The notes: generated by a model from the sequence alone, not told the origin. Counted from the stretch's first letter, positions 27,777-37,818 are shown. The stretch is DNA of 64,000 bases from Brevibacillus laterosporus LMG 15441 (GCF_000219535.2 NZ_CP007806.1:1362501-1426500), one strand, 5' to 3'. Numbers and translations: made by a program.

Positions 27777-27798
27777 GATTTGATCGCGTAGTAAAAAC

Positions 27799-27870
27799 TA
27801 GCATGGGTCCACTGGAGAAAAGGACGTCACAGGGATGATGACTTTTCTTCAGTAGCTCATGCTTTTTTTA
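27799..27870 (+). terminator. Long terminator after yrzB
   Basis: A long imperfect stem: AGCATG and GAGAAAAG on the left pair with CTTTTC and CATGCT (27858-27863) on the right, followed by seven T. Confidence 0.75.
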
Positions 27871-27893
27871 ATCAAAGATGAAAGAGGGAGCTT

Positions 27894-28307
27894 ATGGCGA
27901 CAAAAATGGTAAAAACGGTAATTGCACACGAAGATCAATGTTTACTGATTCGAGAAGATAGGGAAGAACTTGGAAGCGTATGGAACATCCCATCAGGAAT
28001 TGTACAAGCAGGGGAAAAAATTATGGATGCTGCTGTGAAAAGAGTAGCTGAGAAAACGGGTCTACAAGTAGAGTTAACCAGCCTTTCAGGTATTTATCAA
28101 TTTGTTGATGAAACGAAAGACTCAGTGGTGTGCAATGTTTTTACAGCGACGGTGAACGAAGGCACCATTCAGATAGATAGAACAAAAATTAGGGAAGCAA
28201 AATGGTTTCGTTTCACAGAGATTGAGCAGTTGGATGATGATTCTCTTTATCAGGCTCATTTGCTGAGAAGAGTTTTTGCAGATATAAAAAATACGGGTAA
28301 AAATTGA
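27894..28307 (+). CDS. NUDIX-fold protein with a degenerate catalytic box
   Basis: The 137-residue product has the NUDIX layout: a beta strand VIAHEDQCLLIRE, then the NUDIX box region GIVQAGEKIMDAAVKRVAEKTGL near residues 39-61. Against the consensus G-x5-E-x7-REUxEExGU, the first Gly and Glu, the third Glu and the last Gly are kept, but Arg is Lys, the first catalytic Glu is Arg, and the final Glu is Lys. Hydrolase activity is therefore doubtful and it may be a binding protein. ATG 27894 follows GAGGGAGCTT. Confidence 0.8.
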   Translation: MATKMVKTVIAHEDQCLLIREDREELGSVWNIPSGIVQAGEKIMDAAVKRVAEKTGLQVELTSLSGIYQFVDETKDSVVCNVFTATVNEGTIQIDRTKIREAKWFRFTEIEQLDDDSLYQAHLLRRVFADIKNTGKN

Positions 28308-28393
28308 TAGATAAACGGTAAGACTCTATCAAAACGTGCAAGATATTTGATCTTTTTGTATAATGAATGGCGATGTAATGTGAGGAGGAGTGT

Positions 28394-29500
28394 GTGAGCT
28401 TGGCAAAAGGTAGTGAAGAGAGACAGGAATTATTGAGGAATCAATCCCGATCGCAGAAAAAACGAAGCGGTGGGTTTATCGTAAAAGGATTGCTTTGGTT
28501 TACATTGCTTGTCCTAGTTGTGGGCGGAGTGGGAACCTATTATGTATATCAACAGCTACAACCAAGTCCAATCACAGCTACAGCCGAAATAGATATCCCT
28601 TCAGGTTCTAGTGTTAAGCAGATAGCTGCCTTGCTAGAGCAGAATGGCATTATTAAAAATGCCACTCTATTCTCGTATTATGTGCGCTATCAGGGAGTAG
28701 CTGGTGATCTAAAAGCAGGAACCTATCAGTTTGATCAGCAAGTAACCATCGATCAATTGATTAAAATGCTGAGCGAGGGAACTCAAGCAGAAGTGGCGCG
28801 CTTTACCATACCAGAGGGGTGGAATGTAGGCCAGATTGCAGATGCGCTTGCTAAAAAAGGACTAATTGAGAAAGAAATTTTTATACAGGAAATAAATGAA
28901 GGTGATTTCCCAGAATTTCCATTTGTCTCGTCTATTCCGAAGAAAGAAGGGCGAAAATATCGGCTAGAGGGATATTTGTTCCCAGAAACCTATGAGGTTC
29001 GTAAGGGAGCAACTGAGCATGAGATTATCGCCAAAATGCTGGGGCAGTTCGAAAAAGAATGGAAGCCAGAATGGAACGAACAAATACAGAAGCACAAGTT
29101 AACAATGGATGAAGCAGTTAATTTGGCGGCGATTGTCGAGCGTGAAGTGGTAGTAGACGATGAAAGACCAGTTGTAGCAGGAATTTTTTATAATCGCATA
29201 CGTGATGGCTGGAAATTACAATCATGCGCCACTGTACAATTTGTTTTAGGCAAGCAACGTGACCGCATTACATTTGATGATTTAAAGATAGCAAGTCCAT
29301 ATAACACGTATCTTCATGAGGGCCTGCCACCTGGGCCCATTGCGAGTCCTGGTAGAGCGTCGCTTGAGTCAGTCGTAAATCCGCAAAAAAACGAATACTT
29401 CTTCTTTGTGACAAAAAAGGACGGGACGCAGGAGCATTATTTCTCTAAAACATTTGCAGAGCATGCTTCCAAAAATGCGAAAAGTCAAGGAAGCTGGTAA
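28394..29500 (+). CDS. mltG: Endolytic murein transglycosylase MltG
   Basis: MltG cuts nascent glycan strands and sets their length. The 368-residue product has a cytoplasmic basic tail, one membrane helix near residues 30-52 (GLLWFTLLVLVVGGVGTYYVY), a LysM-like subdomain near 60-115, and the YceG catalytic domain with the glutamate in NLAAIVEREV near residue 253, RLEGYLFPETYEV, and the C-terminal SPYNTYLHEGLPPGPIASPG motif. GTG 28394 lies close behind GAGGAGGAG; TTG 28400 has better spacing and is an alternative. Confidence 0.93.
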   Translation: MSLAKGSEERQELLRNQSRSQKKRSGGFIVKGLLWFTLLVLVVGGVGTYYVYQQLQPSPITATAEIDIPSGSSVKQIAALLEQNGIIKNATLFSYYVRYQGVAGDLKAGTYQFDQQVTIDQLIKMLSEGTQAEVARFTIPEGWNVGQIADALAKKGLIEKEIFIQEINEGDFPEFPFVSSIPKKEGRKYRLEGYLFPETYEVRKGATEHEIIAKMLGQFEKEWKPEWNEQIQKHKLTMDEAVNLAAIVEREVVVDDERPVVAGIFYNRIRDGWKLQSCATVQFVLGKQRDRITFDDLKIASPYNTYLHEGLPPGPIASPGRASLESVVNPQKNEYFFFVTKKDGTQEHYFSKTFAEHASKNAKSQGSW

Positions 29501-29530
29501 CAAAACGATAGTGGCTGTTTTGGCGAAATG

Positions 29531-29539
29531 TGTTATAAT
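29531..29539 (+). promoter_or_regulatory. Extended -10 promoter of the trmR-trhP operon
   Basis: TGTTATAAT forms an extended -10 element (TGnTATAAT) in the gap between mltG and trmR; no good -35 is visible, which is usual for extended -10 promoters. Confidence 0.6.
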
Positions 29540-29621
29540 AGAACGGTTGTGAATTAGTTTATGACAGATTCTATACCAAAATGTATATTATCTGGTTGAA
29601 AGAGAACGGGGGACCTTCCAC

Positions 29622-30275
29622 ATGATTACGAACCCTGCTATAGATCATTATTTACAAAATCTCATTCCACAGCGCTCCCCGCTATTAACGCGACTAGAGC
29701 AGGAGGCACATGAAGAGAATGTCCCTATCATTCAATTGACCGGGGCTCAATTTTTACGTACCTTACTGTTAATCAAAAGACCCAAAAGCATCTTGGAAGT
29801 AGGTACAGCCATTGGTTATTCAACAATCTGGCTTGCTGAGGCTGCTCCTACGGCAAAAATAGTAACAATGGAACTTGATGAAGAGAGAATCACCCGCGCG
29901 CGCGCTTCCTTTAAGGAAGCTAGCCTAGAAGATCGAATTGAACTAATTGAGGGCGACGCGACAAAGGGTTTGTCTGGGTCATATGAGTTTGATTGTCTGT
30001 TTATTGATGCTGCTAAAGGGCAATACCTCACCTTTTTACAATTATACCTTCCTCTGTTAAAAGAAGGAGGATTAGTAATTACGGACAATGTTTTATACCG
30101 TGGTCTTGTTACCGATCCGCAAGCGGCGGGAAAACGGCAAAAGAAAATGGTTGAGAAGATTGATAGATTTAATAAGCATCTCATGGGACACCCCCAACTA
30201 GAAACGTCAATTGTACCTATAGGGGATGGGATCGCGGTTAGTGTAAAGCAGACGAGAGGAGAGGGCAATGCGTGA
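29622..30275 (+). CDS. trmR: tRNA 5-hydroxyuridine methyltransferase TrmR (YrrM-like)
   Basis: A class I SAM-dependent O-methyltransferase of 217 residues. Motif I is ILEVGTAIGYSTIWLA near residue 60, followed by VTMELDEERITRA and IELIEGDA, with the metal-binding FIDAAKGQY near residue 127 and ITDNVL near residue 150. In B. subtilis YrrM methylates 5-hydroxyuridine at tRNA position 34 to methoxyuridine. Its stop overlaps the start of trhP1 by four bases, and trhP1/trhP2 make the hydroxyl substrate, so the operon encodes a complete mo5U pathway. Confidence 0.88.
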   Translation: MITNPAIDHYLQNLIPQRSPLLTRLEQEAHEENVPIIQLTGAQFLRTLLLIKRPKSILEVGTAIGYSTIWLAEAAPTAKIVTMELDEERITRARASFKEASLEDRIELIEGDATKGLSGSYEFDCLFIDAAKGQYLTFLQLYLPLLKEGGLVITDNVLYRGLVTDPQAAGKRQKKMVEKIDRFNKHLMGHPQLETSIVPIGDGIAVSVKQTRGEGNA

Positions 30276-31213
30276 AAAAGCCTGAACTATTGGTTACGGT
30301 AAAAAAATTAGCTGATGTCCTGCCGCTAATTGAGGCCGGTGCGGATGCTCTAAGCATTGGAGAAGCACGCTACGGACTACGCAATGCAGGAGACTTTACC
30401 GTTGAAGAAATAGACGAAGCGATTCGCTTGGCACATAGCAAGGGTGCTAAGGTGTACATCAATATAAATTCGTTATTACACAATGAAGAATTAGATGGAT
30501 TAGACGATTATCTCATTCATTTGGAAACAGTAGGAGCAGATGCGGTGGTGTTCGGTGACCCTGCTGTGCTGGTTGCTGCTAAACAAGTGGCTCCGAAGCT
30601 AAAGCTACACTGGAGCATGGAAATGCTATCCACAAGCTACGATACCATTAATTATTGGGCAGAAAAAGGGGCAAGCCGTGCTGTATTGGCACGTGAATTA
30701 ACCATAGATGAGACGATCGAAAATCAGCAGGAAGCAAAATGTGAAATTCAAGCACAAGTACATGGACCAACCTGCATTTTCCAATCCAAACGTGATCTTG
30801 TTTCGGCTTATTTTGGTCATCAAGGACGCGATATGGAGCAGGAAGGTACCAGCATGGATCGCGGGATGTATGTGAAGGAAGAAAAACGCCGCAATATTAG
30901 CTATCCTGTGTATGAAGATGCCCATGGAACTCATATTATCAGTGCAGAAGATATTTGTATGGTTGATGGTCTTGAGGACTTTGTGAATGGTGAATTGGAC
31001 AGTTTGAAAATTGAAGGATTGCTGCATACATCTGAGTATGTAATCGCAGTGACGAAGCTATATCGTGAAGCATTAGATTTGTGCGTATCTGATGTAGAAG
31101 AATATCGTGATAAAGCGGCTGAGTTTCTGCAAAAAATGGAAGCTCTGCAACCAAAAAATCGACCTTTAAACACTGGATTTTATTATAAACCACCGATTCC
31201 TTACCATGCTTAA
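30272..31213 (+). CDS. trhP1: U32 family protein TrhP1 (tRNA hydroxylation, YrrN-like)
   Basis: A 313-residue member of the U32 peptidase family, whose TrhP branch uses prephenate to hydroxylate U34 of tRNA. The N-terminal TIM-barrel half is clear (ADALSIGEARYGLRNAGDFT, LHWSMEMLSTS, and DSLKIEGLLHTSEYV). It starts with GTG 30272 overlapping trmR. Compared with TrhP2, the central cysteine-rich cluster is reduced (CEIQAQVHGPTCIFQ), as is usual for the smaller partner of the pair. Confidence 0.88.
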   Translation: MKKPELLVTVKKLADVLPLIEAGADALSIGEARYGLRNAGDFTVEEIDEAIRLAHSKGAKVYININSLLHNEELDGLDDYLIHLETVGADAVVFGDPAVLVAAKQVAPKLKLHWSMEMLSTSYDTINYWAEKGASRAVLARELTIDETIENQQEAKCEIQAQVHGPTCIFQSKRDLVSAYFGHQGRDMEQEGTSMDRGMYVKEEKRRNISYPVYEDAHGTHIISAEDICMVDGLEDFVNGELDSLKIEGLLHTSEYVIAVTKLYREALDLCVSDVEEYRDKAAEFLQKMEALQPKNRPLNTGFYYKPPIPYHA

Positions 31214-31259
31214 ATGGGAAAGAAGACTTGCGTAAATTGAACTTGAGAGGTGAATCATC

Positions 31260-32540
31260 TTGAGCACGATTATAACTCCAAACCAAGCCGGATTGAAACC
31301 GGTGATTGCTAAGCCTGAGCTACTGGCTCCAGCAGGTAACCTAGAAAAATTACAGTTTGCGATTCGCTATGGAGCAGACGCCGTTTATATTGGTGGTCAA
31401 GTATACAGCTTGCGTGCGAATGCTGATAACTTCTCCTATGATGAAATGCGTGAAGGGGTTAAATTTGCCCATGCTCACGGAGCTAAAGTATTTGTAGCGA
31501 CCAATATTATTGCCCACAACGAAGATTTAGGCGGTATGGCCGAGTATTACCAGGAACTGCAAAATATTGGGATTGATGCGGTTATCGTAGCTGACCCTGC
31601 TTTGATTCAGGCATGTAAGAAGGCGGCACCTAAAATTGAAGTTCATTTGAGCACTCAGGCCTCCACAACGAACTGGCGCTCTGTTCAATTTTGGAAAGAT
31701 GAAGGAATTTCCCGTGTCGTGCTAGCACGTGAAGTATCCATGAAAGAAATTTATGATATAAAATCTCATGTTGATGTAGAAATCGAAGCGTTTATTCACG
31801 GCGCGATGTGTATTGCTTATTCCGGTCGATGCGTATTGTCTAATCATATGGCGATGCGTGACTCTAACCGAGGCGGCTGCGCACAATCCTGTCGTTGGAA
31901 ATATGATCTATTCGAAGACGGATTTAACTTTGAAGAGGCAGAGAAAAACGGTGCCAAGACATTGTTTGCTGAAGGAGACGAGCAATATACGATGTCTCCG
32001 AAGGATTTAAGCATGCTACCATATATTGCTGATATGATTGAAGCCGGTGTTGATTCCTTAAAAGTGGAAGGCCGAATGAAGTCTATCCATTATGTAGCGA
32101 CCGTTTCTCGTGCATATCGCATGGCAATTGACTCTTACTTTGAAAATCCGAAAGACTTCAAGATCAAACAAGAGTGGATCGACGAAGTGTATAAGGCTGC
32201 GCCGCGTACGCTGTCTACTGGATTCTTTTACGGAAGCCCAAGTACACAAGAACAAATCTTTGGTGAACCAGATCATCCGATCCCTTACGATTTTGCGGGA
32301 TTGGTTATGGATTACGATCCGGCTACAAGCATTGCAACTGTTCAAGTGCGCAACCACTTTAAAGTGGGCTCGAAGGTAGAATTCTTTGGACCAGATACAT
32401 TCTTTGCACAACAGGTAGAACAAATTTGGCACCATGTCACCGATGAAGCATTAGATACAGCACGTCATCCAATGTCATTGGTCAAAATGAAGGTTAACCA
32501 ACCGGTGAAGCCTTATGACATGATGAGGAAGGAGCTATAG
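31260..32540 (+). CDS. trhP2: U32 family protein TrhP2 (tRNA hydroxylation, YrrO-like)
   Basis: The 426-residue larger partner of TrhP1. The U32 signature [23 protein letters not shown] is near residues 178-200, followed by [11 protein letters not shown] with the conserved cysteines, and [18 protein letters not shown] near residue 265. A C-terminal beta-barrel domain begins near residue 345. It starts with TTG 31260, preceded by GAGAGGTGAATCATC, 46 bp after trhP1. The stop is one base from udk. Confidence 0.9.
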   Translation: MSTIITPNQAGLKPVIAKPELLAPAGNLEKLQFAIRYGADAVYIGGQVYSLRANADNFSYDEMREGVKFAHAHGAKVFVATNIIAHNEDLGGMAEYYQELQNIGIDAVIVADPALIQACKKAAPKIEVHLSTQASTTNWRSVQFWKDEGISRVVLAREVSMKEIYDIKSHVDVEIEAFIHGAMCIAYSGRCVLSNHMAMRDSNRGGCAQSCRWKYDLFEDGFNFEEAEKNGAKTLFAEGDEQYTMSPKDLSMLPYIADMIEAGVDSLKVEGRMKSIHYVATVSRAYRMAIDSYFENPKDFKIKQEWIDEVYKAAPRTLSTGFFYGSPSTQEQIFGEPDHPIPYDFAGLVMDYDPATSIATVQVRNHFKVGSKVEFFGPDTFFAQQVEQIWHHVTDEALDTARHPMSLVKMKVNQPVKPYDMMRKEL

Positions 32541-32541
32541 A

Positions 32542-33183
32542 ATGGGTCGCCCCGTACTGATTGGGGTAGCCGGGGGAAGCGGGTCCGGTAAAACCACCGT
32601 TGCAAGAGAGTTATACCGCCAGTTTAAAGACGAGAGCGTCTTGATGATTGAGCAGGATTCTTATTACAAGGATCAAAGCTATATGACAATGGATGAGCGT
32701 GTAAAAACAAATTACGACCATCCGTTTGCTTTTGATAATGACCTGTTGCTAACACACCTCCATGAGCTACTCAACTATCGAGCAATCGAAAAACCGCAAT
32801 ATGATTTTAAGGAGCATACCAGAGCGGCAACGACAGTCCATGTCCAGCCAGCCGATGTTATTATCCTTGAAGGTATGTTAATCTTAGAAGACCAACGTAT
32901 TCGCGATATGATGGATATTAAGGTATTTGTTGATACAGATGCCGATGTCCGCATCGTGAGGCGTATTCAGCGCGATATTGAGGAGCGCGGACGTAGTTTA
33001 GACAGTGTTGTCCAACAATATTTAAATGTTGTTCGTCCTATGCATTTGCAATTTATCGAACCTACTAAGCGCTATGCAAATATCATTATTCCAGAGGGTG
33101 GCTATAACAAGGTAGCACTTGATCTGCTCTCCACAAAGATTCACAACATCCTGCATGATAAGAACCAATGTTTTTTTGAATAA
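32542..33183 (+). CDS. udk: Uridine kinase
   Basis: The 213-residue enzyme phosphorylates uridine and cytidine. Walker [17 protein letters not shown] is at residues 8-23, with EQDSYYKDQ near residue 37, [12 protein letters not shown] near 60 and the Walker-like [12 protein letters not shown] near 105. It follows trhP2 by one base, and AGGAAGGAGCTATAG precedes ATG 32542. It is the last gene of the trmR operon, ended by a strong terminator. Confidence 0.95.
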   Translation: MGRPVLIGVAGGSGSGKTTVARELYRQFKDESVLMIEQDSYYKDQSYMTMDERVKTNYDHPFAFDNDLLLTHLHELLNYRAIEKPQYDFKEHTRAATTVHVQPADVIILEGMLILEDQRIRDMMDIKVFVDTDADVRIVRRIQRDIEERGRSLDSVVQQYLNVVRPMHLQFIEPTKRYANIIIPEGGYNKVALDLLSTKIHNILHDKNQCFFE

Positions 33184-33205
33184 GCATAGCTATTACATGA
33201 ATGGA

Positions 33206-33243
33206 AAAAGACTCATGCCATCTTATATGGTGTGAGTCTTTTT
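33206..33243 (+). terminator. Terminator after udk
   Basis: AAAGACTCA and TGAGTCTTTTT arms with an inner CCAT/ATGG pair; ends in a T-run. Confidence 0.85.
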
Positions 33244-33305
33244 GGTTTGAAAAAGCGCCTAGAGGGAGATACTGGTGAGAAAAAAGAGAGGAGGTTAGAT
33301 AGAAA

Positions 33306-35105
33306 ATGGACCTGCAAGTGCTAAATAAACGCAGAAGCTTTCTCATCCTATTAATCATTAGTTTGTTGTTCGGGGGCTTATTGCTTAGGCTTTGGTGGAT
33401 TCAGGTAGCAGCAACTAATTCGTTTTCCCCTCATAAAATTGATTTGGTTAAAGCGGCGGTCAGGCAAAGACAGCAAGCTATTACATTAAACAGTGGTCGA
33501 GGCGAAATCACAGATCGTCATGGAGAACCGCTTACAGGCGTAGAAAAGAATGCGCTCATTATTTTTCCGTTGGCTCGTGGAAATGCGGAGGTAAATGAGA
33601 AGATTAGAAAGGTAGCAGAGATTGTGCAAAGCAGGGAGTCTGAAATCATGAAAATGATTCAGAAAGGAAAAAATCCGGCTCCTTTGCGTGACTTCGCTGG
33701 AAATATAATTGAGTTAAATGAAAAACAGAGGAAGCAAATTAATGATTTAAAAATTCCAGGCATTTTATCCGTAGCAATGACGGAACGCTATGCTCCAAAC
33801 GGTATCGCTAAACAGGTGATCGGGTATGTAAGTCAAAATCCTGAGCGAATTGCACAATTATATCCAGATGATTTGCAGAATGGAAAAATGATGCCAGATA
33901 CCCCAATTGGTTCTTCAGGACTAGAGAGAACGTTCGATCGATTTTTACAAGGAATGCAGCCTTCCATCCTCTCTTATTATGTAGATGGTCAAGGAAATCC
34001 ATTGAGTGGATTGGATACCAGATTTTCGATAGAGGATAATGCCTTTTATCCGTTGACAGTTAAAACAACAATGGATCGCCAAATTCAAGCATTTATGGAA
34101 CAAGCAATGGATATGGCAGGAATAGAAGCTGGGGCGATCGTAGTGCTCGATGTGAAAAATAGTGATATCCTGGCAATGGCTTCTCGTCCCAAGTTTGATC
34201 CAACAAAGGTGAATGTGGAAGAAGGAAATTGGAAAAACCAAGCAATGATTCAGATTTCTCCAGGGTCGGTTTACAAAACAGTCGTAGCTGCTGCTGCACT
34301 GGAAGATGGGGTTGTATCCCCTAGTGAAACCTTTACCTGTGAAGGCAGCTATGGAAAATACGGATTCTCCTGCTGGAAAAAAGAAGGTCACGGACACTTA
34401 ACGATGCTGGAGGCCTTTGCAGAGTCATGTAATATTACTTTTGCAGAAATCGCCAAGCGTTTAGGCGGAGAACGGATCCTGAAGCAAGCAGAAAAAATGG
34501 GACTGACTAAGCAGATTGGCTGGCAGATTGACCAGTTGTATAAAATGGAGAACTTTACACAGCTAGATGGTGAAGAAAGTGGACAAGTGTTTGCTAAAGA
34601 GGTTTCACCAAATGATGAGGGTGTTCTCATTCAGACAGCAATTGGTCAGCGAGATGTACAAATATCTCCTTTGCAAGCAGCAAATATGATGGCGATGATT
34701 GCCAGAGGCGGTACAGCAAAAGAAGCTCGCCTTGTCTCGGATATTGAATATCGAAATGGAAGTCGTTTTTATGAGTTTTCACAGAAGGATGTAACTGGAG
34801 TAGGAGTGGATAAGGTTACTTCTCAAAAGCTCTCGCGTTTTCTACAGGAGGTTGTCCGGCAAGGTACGGGCAGCTCCTTGAAAGACCTGCCGTTATCTGT
34901 TGCTGGTAAAAGCGGAACCGCACAGGTCTTATATAAAGGAGAGCCTAAGGTGCATCAGTGGTTTGCTGGATTTGCTCCTGCTAATAGTCCTCGATACGCT
35001 ATTGTAGTGGTAGCGAAAAACCAGCAGATATCTGGGGCGAATAAAGCGACTCAAGCATTTAAATTAGCTATTGAGCGGCTTGCGACGTTTGAACTTCGAT
35101 CTTAG
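33306..35105 (+). CDS. pbpI: Class B penicillin-binding protein, PbpI-like
   Basis: A membrane-anchored transpeptidase of 599 residues, equivalent to B. subtilis PBP4b (PbpI, YrrR) which sits in the same cluster and is SigE-controlled there. It has one N-terminal membrane helix (FLILLIISLLFGGLLLRLWW), a dimerisation region, and a transpeptidase domain with SVYK (residue about 321), SCN (about 377) and KSGT (about 530). ATG 33306 follows AGGAGG. Its last 38 bp overlap the end of the convergent JAMM gene, so no terminator lies between them. Confidence 0.9.
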   Translation: MDLQVLNKRRSFLILLIISLLFGGLLLRLWWIQVAATNSFSPHKIDLVKAAVRQRQQAITLNSGRGEITDRHGEPLTGVEKNALIIFPLARGNAEVNEKIRKVAEIVQSRESEIMKMIQKGKNPAPLRDFAGNIIELNEKQRKQINDLKIPGILSVAMTERYAPNGIAKQVIGYVSQNPERIAQLYPDDLQNGKMMPDTPIGSSGLERTFDRFLQGMQPSILSYYVDGQGNPLSGLDTRFSIEDNAFYPLTVKTTMDRQIQAFMEQAMDMAGIEAGAIVVLDVKNSDILAMASRPKFDPTKVNVEEGNWKNQAMIQISPGSVYKTVVAAAALEDGVVSPSETFTCEGSYGKYGFSCWKKEGHGHLTMLEAFAESCNITFAEIAKRLGGERILKQAEKMGLTKQIGWQIDQLYKMENFTQLDGEESGQVFAKEVSPNDEGVLIQTAIGQRDVQISPLQAANMMAMIARGGTAKEARLVSDIEYRNGSRFYEFSQKDVTGVGVDKVTSQKLSRFLQEVVRQGTGSSLKDLPLSVAGKSGTAQVLYKGEPKVHQWFAGFAPANSPRYAIVVVAKNQQISGANKATQAFKLAIERLATFELRS

Positions 35106-35541
35106 AAAAAGAACGAATCCCTTTTTCTAGGAAGTATCCACGAGCCATTAGCTGTTTCTGTCGGTTATATCCGACAATCAACATGATAGGTGAATTTGAT
35201 CGATATTCATTTTGATTACTTTTTTGAACAAACGTATTTTTGTCGGTTCGACTGGGCGTAAGACGCGGCATAGTATGACTGTGCCAGTCACCAATGTACT
35301 GTATTTTACTATTTGGTCGTGTTTTACGCTTAATGATACGGTGAAGATAATTATCATCAAATAAAATGGAATGCTGCATGCGTAGTGCATTAGGACCAGG
35401 TTCACTAGCAAATGTAATAATCCAACTATTGGCATCTTGTTTATAGCCTAAAAGAATCCCACCTGTTTCTAATTCTGGATAATGTCCAACCGCCCTTCGT
35501 ATCTGTGACCATGCGGTTTCTGTAAGGTATAAGGTTGTCAT
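35068..35541 (-). CDS. JAMM/MPN metalloprotease-like protein
   Basis: A 157-residue stand-alone JAB/MPN domain. The zinc site is complete: ELETGGILLG supplies the glutamate near residue 24, and GDWHSHTMPRLTPSRTD gives H-x-H-x7-S-x2-D near residues 88-101. Such proteins remove ubiquitin-like modifiers or process sulfur-carrier proteins; no E1, E2 or ubiquitin-like partner is adjacent, so the substrate is unknown. ATG 35541 follows AAAGGAGGTCTTGGA. The 3' end overlaps pbpI by 38 bp on the other strand. Confidence 0.85.
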   Translation of the reverse strand: MTTLYLTETAWSQIRRAVGHYPELETGGILLGYKQDANSWIITFASEPGPNALRMQHSILFDDNYLHRIIKRKTRPNSKIQYIGDWHSHTMPRLTPSRTDKNTFVQKSNQNEYRSNSPIMLIVGYNRQKQLMARGYFLEKGIRSFSKIEVQTSQAAQ

Positions 35542-35657
35542 TCCAAGACCTCCTTTCCAAAATGACGGAACTGCTAACTATCTTGCCAGTATATGTGAGA
35601 GGCTGGGAGGACGTGTATTGGTCAAGTGGTAATAACCAAAAACAAAAAAAGAAGAAT

Positions 35658-35690
35658 AACAGGACAAAATACCCTGTTCTTTTGTGTAAA
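35658..35690. terminator. Hairpin with T-rich flanks upstream of the chemoreceptor gene
   Basis: AACAGG (35658-35663) pairs with CCTGTT (35673-35678); T-rich on both strands. It separates the minus-strand JAMM gene promoter region from the receptor gene. Confidence 0.4.
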
Positions 35691-35734
35691 AAGCTATAAT
35701 CTCGAATTTTTTACAAATAGTATGTAATTAGGCC

Positions 35735-35762
35735 TAAATTTTTTGATGTATATTGACGATAT
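35735..35762 (+). promoter_or_regulatory. SigD-type promoter of the chemoreceptor gene
   Basis: TAAA at 35735-35738, a 16-base gap and GACGATAT at 35755-35762, seven of eight matches to the SigD consensus TAAA-N14-16-GCCGATAT. SigD controls motility and chemotaxis genes, fitting the gene downstream. Confidence 0.75.
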
Positions 35763-35815
35763 AGATAATGCATAGGTCTGTTCAAATCACTGAAAAATGT
35801 GGGGGGCGATACCAT

Positions 35816-37570
35816 TTGAATCACAAAAGCCTTTCGTTTCGTGCGATAGCTTTCATCTCAGTCATCATTTTATTATTTGCCTCGGTTTCTATTGTTTTAT
35901 CGTACGATCGTCAGAAACAGATGTTTATTCAAGTAATTTCAGCAATTTCAAAAACAGTCGATACCCAGCTTGAAACCTTATCTTCAGAAATAGATGCCGT
36001 GAAGCGTCTACTCGCTGACGATTCAAGCACCTATTCGGGGTACACCAACGTGTTTATAAGTCTGTCCAATAAGTTGGATAATTCTTTAAAAGCGGAATAT
36101 ATAACAGATGGTTATCTATTTGCTCCAGACCTTATTGAAACAGATCAAAAGAACCAGCTTAAGGTTATTTTAGCAAGTGATAAGCTTGTCGAGGCGGGAG
36201 TTAAGCCTAATACTGTGGTCGAGCTTAATCCGTCACAGCTTACCGCTTATCAAACAGCATTGGAAAAGGGAGAAAGTATTTCAAAACCCTTTTTTATGGA
36301 AGACAGAGAGATTTTAACGGTATTTACCACGATTAAGAACCGTTCTGATCAGGTCTCGGCTGTACTCGCTATTCACTTTGATTATGATTTAATGCAAAAA
36401 GATCTTTTGCAAAGCTTACAAATACCTGTATTAATAAGTTTATGCATGGGTGGTCTTTTACTTGGTGGCAGTATCTTTGCCATTCGTCATACGTTAAAGC
36501 GTATCAAAGATATATCTGACCTATCTTTACAGACTGCACAAGGAGATCTTACTGTTCGTGTGCCAGTTACTTCTAAGGATGAGATAGGGGTACTAGCAGA
36601 GAACTTTAATGCGATGTTATGTAGCATTGAAGAGGTGGTGAAGGGGATTGATCGAACAACAGCAAGTATGGTCGACTCTTCAGAAAATCTCTTTGTTCAC
36701 GCTGAACAGACAACACAAGCCACGACACAAATTTCCGCCGATATTCAACAGGTAGCAGCCGGTTCGGAAACCCAGATGCAAGGGGCTATGGAAAGTGTAC
36801 GTTCCATGGAAGAAATGGCTACAGGAATTCAGCGTATTGCCCAGTCTGCTTCTCAAGTAGCAGAAGTAGCTGTTGAAGCAACAAAAGAAGCCGAGCAAGG
36901 AAATATAGTGGTCCAAAATACGATTGAACAAATGAAAGCATTAAGTCAAACTGTGAATGAAGCTGTAATGGTTATTAATATCTTAAATGAGGTTTCTACT
37001 GAAATCGGACATATTACTGGAGCCATTACTACAATCTCTAATCAAACCAATCTACTTGCATTAAATGCAGCGATTGAAGCGGCACGTGCAGGTGATGAAG
37101 GAAAAGGCTTTGCTGTTGTAGCTAATGAAGTGCGTAAACTAGCTGAACAATCGAAAGAATCATCAGATCAAATCCGATTGCTGGTACAAGGCATTCAGGA
37201 GGGCACGCAACAAGCAATGGACTCCATGACAAGAGGAGAAAAAGAGGTAGTAGAAACGGTAGAAGCTGTCGAGCAGGCTGGACAGGCTTTTGAGAAAATT
37301 GTTTCGTCCATTCAAAATATTACCGGACAAATTGAAGAGGTGTCCGCTTCCTCCGAACAGATGTCAGCTAGTTCAGAGGAGGTCACGGCGACGATAGAGC
37401 AATTATCACAAATTGCTCAAGGTGCTACACAATATACACAAAACGTAGCCTCCTCCTCTCAGCAGCAGTTAGTCGCCATTGAAGAAGTTGCTGCTTCCGC
37501 AAGTGAAGTGAATCGAACGGCAAAAGCGTTACAGACTGCGGTTGAACATTTTACAGTGAGAAAAGAATAG
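35816..37570 (+). CDS. Methyl-accepting chemotaxis protein
   Basis: A transmembrane chemoreceptor of 584 residues. A first membrane helix lies near residues 10-30, a periplasmic-side sensor domain follows, and the second helix ([17 protein letters not shown]) is near residue 210. A HAMP domain and a long coiled-coil signalling domain with the conserved hairpin tip [40 protein letters not shown] complete it. I chose TTG 35816 because GGGGGGCG lies upstream; ATG 35768 is in frame but lacks a site. The ligand cannot be predicted. Confidence 0.93.
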   Translation: MNHKSLSFRAIAFISVIILLFASVSIVLSYDRQKQMFIQVISAISKTVDTQLETLSSEIDAVKRLLADDSSTYSGYTNVFISLSNKLDNSLKAEYITDGYLFAPDLIETDQKNQLKVILASDKLVEAGVKPNTVVELNPSQLTAYQTALEKGESISKPFFMEDREILTVFTTIKNRSDQVSAVLAIHFDYDLMQKDLLQSLQIPVLISLCMGGLLLGGSIFAIRHTLKRIKDISDLSLQTAQGDLTVRVPVTSKDEIGVLAENFNAMLCSIEEVVKGIDRTTASMVDSSENLFVHAEQTTQATTQISADIQQVAAGSETQMQGAMESVRSMEEMATGIQRIAQSASQVAEVAVEATKEAEQGNIVVQNTIEQMKALSQTVNEAVMVINILNEVSTEIGHITGAITTISNQTNLLALNAAIEAARAGDEGKGFAVVANEVRKLAEQSKESSDQIRLLVQGIQEGTQQAMDSMTRGEKEVVETVEAVEQAGQAFEKIVSSIQNITGQIEEVSASSEQMSASSEEVTATIEQLSQIAQGATQYTQNVASSSQQQLVAIEEVAASASEVNRTAKALQTAVEHFTVRKE

Positions 37571-37697
37571 TAAAATTCACAAGTACAGCCTGATACTTTT
37601 TTAAATAAGGAAGATACCTACACAGGAACAGACTAGAGAATTGTAGGGAACGAATCATTGTAGGCAGATAGATACATGTAGGTTCGAAATCATGTGG

Positions 37698-37735
37698 AAA
37701 GACGGCAGGGAAGCAAGCATCCTGTCGTCTTTTTT
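37698..37735 (+). terminator. Terminator after the chemoreceptor gene
   Basis: AAAGACGGCAGG pairs with CCTGTCGTCTTT, followed by T. It lies about 130 bp after the stop codon. Confidence 0.8.
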
Positions 37736-37790
37736 AGAACGGATACATATATTCTCTTTGTTAGAAAAGAAGGTTTCGTCGTAAAGCACT

Positions 37791-37818
37791 TTGGAATTGG
37801 ACAAAAATCAGGTATAAT
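37791..37818 (+). promoter_or_regulatory. Probable SigA promoter of the NSS transporter
   Basis: TTGGAA at 37791-37796, 16 bases, TATAAT at 37813-37818. Confidence 0.6.

Noticed and set aside
30698-31286. Several minus-strand frames across trhP1
   Set aside because: They oppose a conserved gene, overlap one another and have no ribosome sites.
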